A stretch of 64,000 nucleotides of DNA. It comes from Ulva prolifera (Eukaryota; Chlorophyta; Ulvophyceae; Ulvales; Ulvaceae). The notes under the pieces are model-generated. The model made no database searches. It had not been told where the DNA came from and saw nothing but the letters and a program-made list of their open reading frames with translations. The DNA lies in assembly GCA_023078555.1 (NCBI GenBank), contig CM041197.1, positions 248,001 to 312,000 on the forward strand. The letters are read 5' to 3'. Every line of letters starts with the position of its first letter. Position 1 is the first letter of the stretch. Both the position numbers and the translations under genes were made by a program. Below are positions 33,502 to 43,700 of this stretch, piece after piece.

Positions 33502-36500
33502 TTACATTGGCAACACCTCCACCCCTTGGAACAACTCCGCACTGTCCCCTGCCATTGGGTATGGCACGCACAGCGCGTTCTTTAACGCTCCATGCCGCGA
33601 CCCGGATATGCCGACGCCGCACCCGACCGCTCTGCAGCGCTCAAAGCTGCAACCATCTCTTTTGACATCTATCAAGAAACCATGACCACAGTCACGCGCG
33701 GTCACCCCGTCCGCCTTGAGGCGACCGAGTATGTTCATCCTCACTCCCGCGACAGAGCACCGCGCCACCTCGCAGTCGGCCATCGCCAACCGCACAACTG
33801 CGCCCTCATGCGTGCACCGCGGCACTGCCGCCAGGGCGCCGCCGCGGCCTCCCGCCAGCGCCGCCGCAGCTGCTGACCGCATCGCAAGCTGCCCGCTCAT
33901 CCCGCAGACCTCACATGGACCCTGCTGGAGATCCAAGATGGTCCCAACGGCCACGCCGGTCCGGCAGCCGGAGATGCAGCCGCCCTTGATCCGGGCGTTG
34001 ATAGGGCCTGTGAGGAGCACCCCAGTCTCGACAGCGGCAACATCGCAGCGCACGACAGCGACATCCGCCGCGGCGTCCGTAGCCCATACACCCGTCTCAG
34101 CGCTGCTGAGGACCGAGTCGACGAGCTTGATCACCGTGAGGCGGCCGCCGTGCCAGGGGGCAGCCGGCAGAGTCACGCAGGCGCGCCGCGCCTGCAGCGT
34201 GACACGCTTCGCGGTGAACACGCCGCCGGTCGCAAACACATGCACGGCGACCTCCGCGTCCGTCACGCGGCAGTCCTGCGCCGCGAGCTGTGCCTGGCCA
34301 CACACCACAAAGCCGTGGTCACAGGGCCCCGCCACAGATGAGTCCACGATCGAGACAGAGGCGTGCTCCTGCGCCTCTATCGCGGCGTACGCCTTGCCAC
34401 GGAATCGGCAGCGGCGGACGGCACACGCTGCCGTACCGGCCGCAGCGATTCCGCATGCTTTCGCCCCTGCGCCGTGAAACCTGCAGTCCTCGACTGACAC
34501 CTTCCCCATCACTGCGAGACCGAGGCCGTCTTCACTGACCACCGAGAGATCACAGTCACTGACGCTCACCTCCGCTCCATCGCGTGTGACCTCGACAGCC
34601 ACGTCAAAACCCGAGACAGAGCAGTGCCGCACCGACGCATGCATACAACTCATCGACATGCCCGCGTCACTTTTCTCACCGTGCCTGCGGTCCCCCGCTT
34701 TCTGCAACGCCTCCACCTCGGGGGTCCTCGTCGACCCGGCCTCCAGCCTCCGGAACACGCAGCGTTCCAGGTCGGCCCTACATGGGTCCGCAAAGTCCGC
34801 ACCATACACACAGTCAGTGCACTCCACGCCGTCGAGCGTCACGACGTTCGGAGCATTCTCGAGATTCCCTGTCTCCACCACGATGACACAGCGGCGCACG
34901 CTGCCGCCGCGGACGCTCAGCCGGCCGCTCAAGCACATGAAACCCGCCCCGCCCTTTTCATCGGAAGACTCACTGCAAGGCAGCCAACGCGTGGACCCTG
35001 GCGTCAGTAGCGTCCGCACGTCATATATGCACGTGTTCACAGCGGTCACTGTGGCCTGTACCACAAACACACCCATGCAGCCGCCGTGGATGCTGCAGCT
35101 GCTGAGCCAGGCCTGAGTCGCTTCTCCCACGACAGCCACGACCCCAACAAACTTCTGTGGCTTGCCTGAAGCACGGCGTGGCAGATCATCACGACCTAGA
35201 AACTCGCAGGCAGTGGCTGTGAGCTTCGCGCCGTGCTCGACAGCGCACGCCGACATGCCCCCCTCGTAGCGGCCACCTCTCACCCGCAACCTCGCGTTTG
35301 CCGCGGCCAGCAGGCACACCTGCTGGCTTATGCCGGTGCAGTGCTCCAGCGTCAAACAGCCGCCACTGCCGAACGCCCCGACCGACGCGACATCATTCGC
35401 GCAGTCAAAGCGGCACAGCGTCGCAGCCGCCACGGTGCCGTCGTCGATAATCAGCGCCCTCGCCGACGGCAGGCAGCCGCGAACGGTGCAGCGCTCGAGC
35501 TGAATGCGCACGCTCCCCTTGCTGTCCCCGTAGTCGAATGCTGCGACCGCTGCAGGGTCTGGCGTGCTGGGCAGCGTCATCCGGATGGTGCAGTCTCGCA
35601 GGACTAAGCGGGTGCGGGTTTTCATCAGCACCCCCTGAGAGCAGTGCACGATCTGCATCCGCTGCACCTCCACCATGCTGCGGTCGAGGTCAACAGCAGT
35701 GCAGAAGTTCTTCAGGGAACAGCTCCGCAGTGTGGCCGTGCTGCGGCGCACGGTCACCCCGGTGTCGCCGCCGAAGTCTTCAACGGAGATACTGCCCCAC
35801 ACTGTGCAGCTCTCCAGCGCAACATGGCTGCCGACTTCATTGACGATGATCGCAAAGTCCGTCTTCAAGAGGAGACAGTGGCTGCAGTAGGCTGTTGCGC
35901 CAGCCTCGACGATGACGCTGGTGCGGCAACGGCGGAATGTGCAGTCGTTGAGGGTGGCTGAGGTGGCCTGGCCGTTGACAATGAGGCCAAGACGGCATTG
36001 ACGAAAGGTGCTGCTGCGGAGAGTGACTGTCGCGCCGTGCACGGCGTACACCGTGGTTGAGTGGAAGGTGCAGTTCTGGAACGTTCCGGAGGACTGTGGC
36101 CCGGCACATATGACAATGCCCCCTGCAGCATGCATGCCCTGTGTAGCGCTCGTCCAGCATCACGTGCGATTGCATGCAACAGCCGGAACCAGGAGCATGG
36201 AATCGATCGAGCTCGGACCTTTGAAGGTGGTGCCGTGGAAGTGTGCGCCGGCGCCGGCCAGCAGAAGTACCCCCCGCTCCGGCAGCTCCACGGTGCCGTC
36301 ATGAACGGCGCAGCCGAGAGTGGCCGCTCGCCACACAGCAAACGAATTGCGGCGCGCCTTCGGCAATGGGGAGCAGGGACGCAGGGCCGCCGTGCGGAGG
36401 TGCAGGCATTGCAGTTTCGGGGAGCAGAGGGCCGCCACGAGGTCATCGATGGCTTCGATCCTGGCACAGTTCTGCATACAGTGCACCGTATGGTACGCTT

Positions 36501-37137
36501 TGACCACATGGATCGAGCACAGGGAGCAGAACATTCATGTCTGGCGGCAAGCACAAAGTTCAAGCAAGTGTGTGTGCAATACTGCCTACATGGTTGAACA
36601 TGTACACAGTCCGAATCTGCCCCAATGGCTGCAGCTTGGCTTTGAACATGCAGTCCACCACAAAGGAGCTGTAGTGCGCTGCACATGTGGTTCGCCCTCA
36701 ACACGATGACCAGGACTTCACGCAGACACATGTGAATCTTCCGTCTGAGTTCATGTATTTTTCGTCAAAGAGGAGGCGCGCAAATGTCACCGTTGCTCCC
36801 GCAAAGGCCATGGGTACATGAGCCTGGTTCCACATGGACCAGCCCATGTGGTCGCCATGGTGCTGCACAGCGCATTAAGTACGTCGTGGCGCACCGCATT
36901 GTGACTCTGCACGTTTAATCTAGTTGTTTTGTTGCAGGTGGCGCCTTGCCATGTCAAATCTGGCGTCGGGACGTAATCCCGGATGGCGAGGCCGCTCTGC
37001 TCAGGCCGCTCTTCTACACAGATGGGGCATTCAAAGCTCGCATCGGCCGAAGCAACAAGATCGATTGTATGTCCGCATGACGGAAGACGGCACTTTACAG
37101 GCGCATCAGCACTGCCAGCCCACGACTCGAACGACAT
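33502..37137 (-). CDS. ZBH6: zinc-ribbon plus parallel beta-helix protein
   Basis: Exons 36895-37137, 36219-36471 and 33502-36122 encode about 1038 residues. Exon 1 starts MSFESWAGSADAPVKC. Its zinc pattern is C16-x4-C21-G-H23-x13-C37-x2-C40, followed by RDYVPTPDLTWQGATC. Exon 2 contains LVAALCSPKLQCLHLRTA and FAVWRAATLGC. Exon 3 begins GGIVICAGPQSSG, runs as repeated coils such as SATLNDCTFRRCRTSVIVEA, and near the end holds CEVCGMSGQ and RCTHEGAVV. Intron 1 is 423 nt. Intron 2 is only 96 nt (a multiple of three, but with an in-frame stop) and ends GCATGCATGCTGCAG. A TTCCGCGGAGGAGTG motif lies 7 bases upstream of the ATG (plus-strand 37144-37158) and recurs before ZBH7. Probably intact; molecular role unknown. 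Confidence 0.75.
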
Positions 37138-37394
37138 GGCCTATTCCGCGGAGGAGTGAACTCACTCGACAACCCACATTTTGTCACGACTACCACCTAT
37201 AAGATCAAGGCATACTTGAAACGGCGCAATCGCAGTCGATGCGATGGGCACGAGACATGCCGTTGCATGGTTCAACGTCGATGGACCAACCGGTGTGATC
37301 TTGACGACCTGTCAGCCGGACACTGGTCAACTCAGGTACAGCCAGGGCCATCGCCAGGTACAAGCATGGGTCTAGTTATAGCCATAGTCGAGGC

Positions 37395-37460
37395 TGTGTT
37401 GTTCATCCGCTCGAGGTCTGCTGGCATGCCAAAATTCGTATGCGCTGCCTGGCATATCGC
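37395..37460 (-). promoter_or_regulatory. Conserved upstream block of ZBH6
   Basis: On the minus strand this reads NFGMPADLERMNNTASTM when translated. It aligns with similar blocks upstream of ZBH7, ZBH8 and ZBH9 at about the same distance (260-320 bp) from the exon 1 ATG. ZBH6 and ZBH8 align without gaps; ZBH7 has one extra base. It could be a promoter or leader element or an upstream exon. Confidence 0.3.
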
Positions 37461-37934
37461 GGGAGATGAACCCGTCAAACCACTGAGCTCGGAACTTTGC
37501 ATGGCGAACCACCAGAGCAGACTGCATCCGAACATCAACACAACAAGAGCAGTCGACTTATGCGGCGGAGCATGAAATTTTCCGGTGCAACGATGGAGAT
37601 CTCTACCCAGTATTTGCCATAGCATCGATATCACTGCGCTGCGCAGCAGCCACAGCGTAGCTGCATCTGCAATAACACCATCCTAGATACAGGCGTGCAG
37701 ATCAGCGTTGCAATGACACACGCAACACTCCAGTCACCTTCTTTGAAGCCACAGCAGGGCAGGCCGTAACAGCACATCGCAGATGGATGCTGAGGCTATA
37801 TATCCGGTTGTCAAAGAACCGATGAACTATCTTCGGCGCAGCTTCCTTCCTCGACGTCGCCCCCAAGGCTACCAGCTGCCATTGCCTCATTATCGCTGGG
37901 CGCCACCTGCTCTGCAGAAGAATCCATCACTTCG

Positions 37935-38560
37935 CTGGGCATGGGGCCGTGTCTTCGAATATTTGCATACCAGGGCCACCTGTGTGACACCACGGTGGTC
38001 CTGCAAGGCCACTGCATCGCAGTGCGCAGCAGAATATCGCCACTACGTCCCTGTACCCGACTTGCCTTCGACTCGGCATCTCGTAAGAGCTCTCCCCTGC
38101 TATGGACGCCAAACCAGCCGCTGGTTTGCTAATACTTAATTCCACAGTTCAAGCGTGTGAAGGTAGACGTGTCACCCGCCATGCCGTCAAGTTCCCGAAA
38201 CACCGCTGCAGCGACGGTTCCCGGGTAGCAGGGTCGGATCAGTAGCGCTGTGCAAAGCCAGAGCTGGCCAGAATTTCGTATCGAAAGACTCGGGAGGCTG
38301 CTGCAACTCAGGCAGCGCTGGGCTGAGCGCCAGGATGGGCCGGTCACATGCCATGTCAACTGCTCAACAGCGGATGTGCAGTCGTTCTCGTGTATGTGTC
38401 TTAGTGCCGTGCCCCATCAGGAATGCTACAGGAAAACGTGTCCGGACATGAGCCGCATCCCAGGGCTCTCACGGCAAAAGATACTGCTTCACGGACAGCC
38501 GAGGCGCTGGTCTGCTGGAGTGCGTTTCAGTCGGCAGCACATGCAGGAGCCTGGGCTCAA
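37935..38560. repeat. Duplicated intergenic segment, copy A
   Basis: Similar in order and sequence to 43145-43700. Shared stretches include CCCGACTTGC followed about 30 bases later by AGAGCTCT/GGAGCTCT, then CTGCTATGG/CCGCTACGG, and further on the exact GCCATGTCAACTGCT. In the plus-strand frame both copies read VP-x-PDL then YGRQ-x-SR, here VPVPDLPSTRHLV...CYGRQTSRW. Upstream of this the DNA weakly resembles the RDYVP part of ZBH exon 1 in inverted orientation. It may be an unrecognised small gene or its relic. Confidence 0.4.
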
Positions 38561-38748
38561 TGACTGACTCGGAGTGGAATTTACGACACGTATCTGATAC
38601 ATCATATGCGCATGATGATCAAGTCTGTCACGATGGAAGCTGTATAACCCGGGCAATCGGTGGAAAGCAGTCGCCCCTTGCACCGGCACAGCGGTCGCCA
38701 CGCATACCTGCCGCCAAACTGTCGTCACGCATGCCACCCCCCCGCCGG

Positions 38749-41700
38749 CTATGGGCAATGCCCGCAGAGCCCTCCCTTTGGCACCACCGCCACCCCATGC
38801 ACCGGCTCCGCACCGTCGTCGTCATGAGCGTGCTCTGACACCCCTCGGCAGCGGTCCCGCACGCCGACGCCGCACCCCACCGCTCTGCAGCTCTCGAAGC
38901 TGCAGCAGTGAGTGAAATCGAAGCAGAACCCGTGACCGCAGCCGTCCGCGGTCACCCCGGACGCCTTCAGGCGGCCAAGCACGTGCACCCGCACCCCTGC
39001 GGTCGCGCACCGCGCCACCTCGCAGTCCGCCATCGTCAACCGCGCAATCGCGCCCTCGTGCGTGCACCGGGGCGGTGCCGCGCAGCCCCGGCCGCGGCCC
39101 CCCGCCAGCGACGCCGCTGCTGCTGCCTGCACGGCGTGCTCTCCACCGAGCCCACAGACCGCGCAGGGGCCCTCAAGGTCTACGATCGCGCCAACAGCCA
39201 CGCCGATGTCACCGCCGGAGATGCTGCCGCCCTTGATGCGGGCCTTGACGGGGCCGGCGAGAAGCACCCCCGTCTCCGCGGCGTCAACACTGCAGCGCAG
39301 CACGGTGACGTCCGCCGCGGTGTCCGCAGCCCAGATGCCCGTTTCACCGCTGCTGAGCACCGAATCGACGAGCTTCACCACCGTCCGGCGGCCGCTGAGC
39401 CAGGGGGACGCGAGCAGGTTCACGGAGGCGCTGCGCCCCTGCAGCTTGACGCGCTTCGTGGTGAACACGCCGCCGGGAGCATGCACATGTGCCGCGATCT
39501 CCGCGCCGTCGACGCTGCAGTCCTGCGCCGCGAGCCGTGCCGTACCATTCACCACAAACCCGTGGGTGCAGGGGCCAGTGACGGTGGAGCCGAGGACTGT
39601 GGCAGAGGCCTCATCGAGCACATGTATCGCCGTAAACGCCCCGCCGTCGAAGCGGCAGCGGCGGACGGCGCACGTCGCCGCCCCGGCCACGGCGATGCCG
39701 CATGCTTTAACCCCCGTGGTGTGGATCGCACAGTCCTCCACCGACAAATCCCCCGCCACCAGAAGACCCATGCCGTCTTCTTTGACGACTGACAAGTCAC
39801 AGTGTTGGACGCTCACCCGTGCGTCAGGCCGGGGCATGTGGAGGGCCCCCGGAAACCCCGAGATGGAACAGTGCTGCAGCGATGCATGCTGGCAGCGCAG
39901 CGAGACGCCGGCGTCACTCCTCGACCGGAGCCTGCGCTTCGCCGCCGTCCGCAACGCCTGCAGTCCCACTGCCCCCTGCTGCTCATACTCACCCCTCAGC
40001 CCCCGGAACGCGCAGCGCGTCAGCTCGACCGTGGTTGGGTGCGCAAAGTCGGCACCACACGAACAGTCGGTGACCTCGACGCCGTCCAGCGCCACAGTAC
40101 TTGGAGCAACATCGACATGCCCTGATTCCACCCCGATGATGCAGCGGCGCACGCTGCCGCCCCGCACGCTCAGCTTGGAGCTTAGGCACATGAAACCGGC
40201 CCCCCCCCTGTCATCGCATGCGTCATCGCACGGACCCCACAGGGTGGCCCCCGGCGTCAGCAGCGTATGAACGTCATATATGCACGTGTTCACGGCGGTC
40301 ACTGTGGCCTGAACCGCAAACACACCCATGACGCCGCCGTGGATGTTGCAGCCGCTGAGCCAGGCCTGAGTCGCTTTTCCCACGACAGCCACAACCCCGA
40401 CAAACTCGAGCGGTGTGCCACAAGCACGGCCTTGCGGACCATCACCGCCGCGAAGTTCGCAGGCAGTGGCTATGAGCTTCGCCCCCCCTTGGGCCGCACA
40501 CGCCGTCGTCCCCCCCGCATAGCTGCCACCCTTGAGCCGCAGCCTCCCGCCTGGCGAGGCGACCAGCAGGCACACCTGCGGGCTCTCGCCGGTGCAGTGC
40601 TCCAACGTAAAGCAGCCACCACCGCCGATTGCGCCCACCGCCACGATGTCGTTCGAGCACGCGAAGCGGCACAGTGCCGCAGCCGCGATGCTGCCGTCAT
40701 CAATGACGAGGCCCCGCGCCGCGGCCACGCAGTCGCGCACGGTGCAGCGCTCGAGCGCCAGGCGCACGCGGCCCTCGCCTCCAGCGGTGCCGATCGCTGC
40801 GACAGCGGCAGGGTCCGTCACGCCGGGCAGCGTCATCCGGAAGTCGCAGTCGCGCAGCACCGCACAGGTGCCGCGCCTCGTGTTCACGCCCCGATGGCAG
40901 TTCGTGATCTTCACATCATGAACCTCCAACACGCACCGGTCCGCGTCGACGGCTGTGCAGAAGTTCTGCAGCAGGCAGCTCCGGAGCGTGGCCGTGCCGC
41001 GGCGCACGGACACCGCGTCTTCGCTGACCGGGTCTCCAGCGGAGACACCGCCGCTGAATGTGCAGCTCTCCAGCGCAGCAACGCTGCCGCCTCCGTTGAC
41101 GATGACCGCGAACTCGCTGCTCACGAGGTGACAGCGGCTGCTTTCAAGGCTTGCGCCATCCTCGACGATGATGCCGGTGCGGCAGTGGCGGAGGGTGCAG
41201 TTGTCGAGGGTGGCTGAGGTGGCGCCGCCGCTGAGCGTGAGCCCGATGTGCGATCTCCAAATGCCGCAGTCGCGGAGGGTGACGGCCGCGCCGTGCACGG
41301 CATAGACTGTGGTGGAGAGGAAGGTGCAGTCCCGGAATGTTCCGGAGTACTGCGGCCCGGCGCACATGACGACGCCCCCTGCAGCATGCATGCACATTGT
41401 GTCGGGAGAAGAAACCAATAACAATACTGAAACGAAACACGTGTCTCGACATCATGGCTGCGCACACGAATGGCAACACACTCCAGCACTGTGAGCATGG
41501 AGCTGGGTCAAGGGTGTGACCGTGGATCGCATGAGAGCTCGGACCTGTGAAGGTGGTGCTGTGGAAGTGTGTGCCGGCGCCGGCCAGCAGCAGCACCCCC
41601 CGCTCCGGCAGCTCCACGGTTCCGGCATGGACGGCGCAGCCCGCTGTGGCCGCCCGCCACACGGCAAAGGCATTCCTTCGCGGCTTTGGCAGAGGGGTCT

Positions 41701-42485
41701 GAGGCCGCAGGGGCGCGGTGCGGAGGCGCAGGCGGTGCACGCTCGGGGAGCACAGGGCCGCCACAACGCCCTCTAGACATGAGATGCTGCCACCACTCTG
41801 CATCCAGTTGTCCACATTAGTACTTGATACTGGACACTAGCTCAGCAAGTCTGGGGGGTCTGGAAATCTAGTGGTATGGCGGCCATATCACTGGATCGTC
41901 ACACAGGAACTTGACTTCTCGTGGCAAGCACACCGACCATGCTTAGCTGGTATGCCTATGTGGATTTACACACATGGTCAAAGTAGAGTCGCTGCCACCT
42001 GGCTGGGCTCTGAGAGCTCAGCACACCACCTGGCCCATTTAGTGCCTCACCAGTGGCATGTTGATGCAAACATCACGCGAATACAGATAGACGATTGGAA
42101 CCCATACGTTAGTCATTGGACTGAGAAAACATGCACGTGCTAACCGCAGAGTGGCTCCCTCGACTGTCCTTACGTCCAAGAGGCTTTTGTCAAATGTGGT
42201 CGCCATACTGCTGAGCAGGGCATGAAATGCGTAGTAGCGCACCTCGTACTGTTTTGTATCATGTAGGCTACATGTATCCTGGCAGGTTGCCCCCTTCCAC
42301 GTCAAATTGGCTGTGGGGACGTAGTCCCGGGTGGCTGGGCCGCTCTGCTTAGGCTGCTCCTCTCCGCAGGTGGAGCATGCAAAGCTTGATTCAACTGGAG
42401 CAGGAAGGTGGACTGTATGTCCGCATGATGGAAGGCGGCAACGCACAGGCGTGTCAGCGTTGCCAGCCCACGACTCGCATGACAT
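38749..42485 (-). CDS. ZBH7: zinc-ribbon plus parallel beta-helix protein
   Basis: Exons 42243-42485, 41545-41797 and 38749-41378 encode about 1041 residues. Exon 1 starts MSCESWAG at 42485 (C16, C21, H23, C37, C40). A longer reading from a GTG at 42518 is possible but unlikely. Exon 2 has CLEGVVAALCSPSVHRLRLR. Exon 3 opens GGVVMCAGPQYSGTFRDC and near the end carries CAVCGLGGEH and RCTHEGAIARL. The C terminus goes about eight residues past the usual family end and adds KGGLCGHCP, a third small Cys/His cluster not seen in its siblings. Intron 1 (445 nt) contains a half copy of the palindromic repeat at 20297. Intron 2 is 166 nt. A TTCCGCGGAGCAGTG motif lies 12 bases before the ATG. Probably intact. 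Confidence 0.75.
41871..41902. repeat. Half copy of the 20297-20396 palindromic repeat
   Basis: About 32 bases match 20361-20396 with roughly four differences (core GTGGTATGGCGGCCATATCACT). It lies in ZBH7 intron 1. Only one arm is present. The core itself is an imperfect 23-bp palindrome. Confidence 0.7.
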
Positions 42486-42714
42486 AGGAGACGGACTTCC
42501 GCGGAGCAGTGCTGTCACTCAGCAGTACACGAATTGTCGCTCCCGCCAAGCCACACACAAATATATATTCAAATCACAGTACATGCTGTCTGCACGGCAA
42601 GTGCTGTTGCACGATGCACTGCCGATGAGACACCGGGTTTGACCTGCACATGCCGTCAGCCACACACGGCTCCAGACTGCCACAGCCAGCGTCAGTGTAT
42701 GTAAAGATTATAGC

Positions 42715-42785
42715 GCAGGTTGCGTTGTTCATCGTGATCGGATCTGGGGGTACGCATGAAGTCGAAGGTACCGCGTGGCATGGTG
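42715..42785 (-). promoter_or_regulatory. Conserved upstream block of ZBH7
   Basis: On the minus strand the translated block reads STSCVPPDPITMNNATC, aligning with the ZBH8 block LVPPNLVTMNGASS. A single-base length difference lies just before the conserved part. It is about 240-300 bp upstream of the ATG. Confidence 0.3.
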
Positions 42786-43144
42786 CGCAAAACAAAATGC
42801 GTCCCCCACAAACTCGGGACCTGGCATGGCGATTACATCCGTCCGACCGCATCGCTGCACTGCGACGCAGCCACGGAGCTGCAATAGCAGTATGTGTATG
42901 GACATGCGTTCGAATTGCTGCACCGACATAGGCCGTCCTATGGTCACTGCGGCCTGCATGCAGCGCTGTCCTGCCATGCTTTCGTAGCACTGCGGGACGG
43001 CTTGCCAATGGTAGCACAATGCATATTGATTCTCAAGCTCGCTTTCTACATGGCATCCTACTGACGAGGCAGTTTGTGTCCTCTGTGTCGCATCCGTTGC
43101 AGCGTTGATCGCTGGGAGTCGACAGGGCCTGAGACGAGCCATCC

Positions 43145-43700
43145 TGTTCATGGGCGTGGGGCCACATCTTTACGCACTCGAAAATGGTGTCTCTGAGGAC
43201 TCCTGCTTTCCATGCGCAGGGGCCAGCAGGATACCACGGTGTCCCATCACCCGACTTGCAAGCGACTGGGCGTCACGCAGGAGCTCTTGCCCGCTACGGC
43301 CGTCAGATAAGTCGCTACTGCTCCAAAACATGCCTCGAATCTCAGTCATTTGTTGTGTATGGTATACGCCTCACTCACCAGCCGGGAAAATGGCCCGAAG
43401 CATCGCTGCAGAGCAGCAGTGTCTTGTCAGCAGAAGCTTCAGCATGGCTGTATAAATGAAGGCTACACAGTTTGTTAGGCTGCTAGTTTCCTAGAGGCTG
43501 CTGGCAGCGTTTACGTGCTGGGCTGAACACCAGAATGCACCTGGTGCGTGCCATGTCAACTGCTGAACAGGAGAGGTGCTGCCATTGCTGTAGGCATGGT
43601 ATGTGTGTATCGGTACTCTGTCTTCCCTCGAGGCTGCTACAGGCACAAATCGCAGCGATACCTGTGTACACATCTGCAGAAAGGAGTTCTTGCGCAGCGC
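43145..43700. repeat. Duplicated intergenic segment, copy B
   Basis: Counterpart of 37935-38560, with the same order of shared stretches. In the plus-strand frame it reads GVPSPDLQATGRHAGALARY then GRQISRYC. Each copy lies between a ZBH promoter and the 3' end of the next ZBH gene, so it probably moved with a tandem duplication of a whole unit. Confidence 0.4.
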
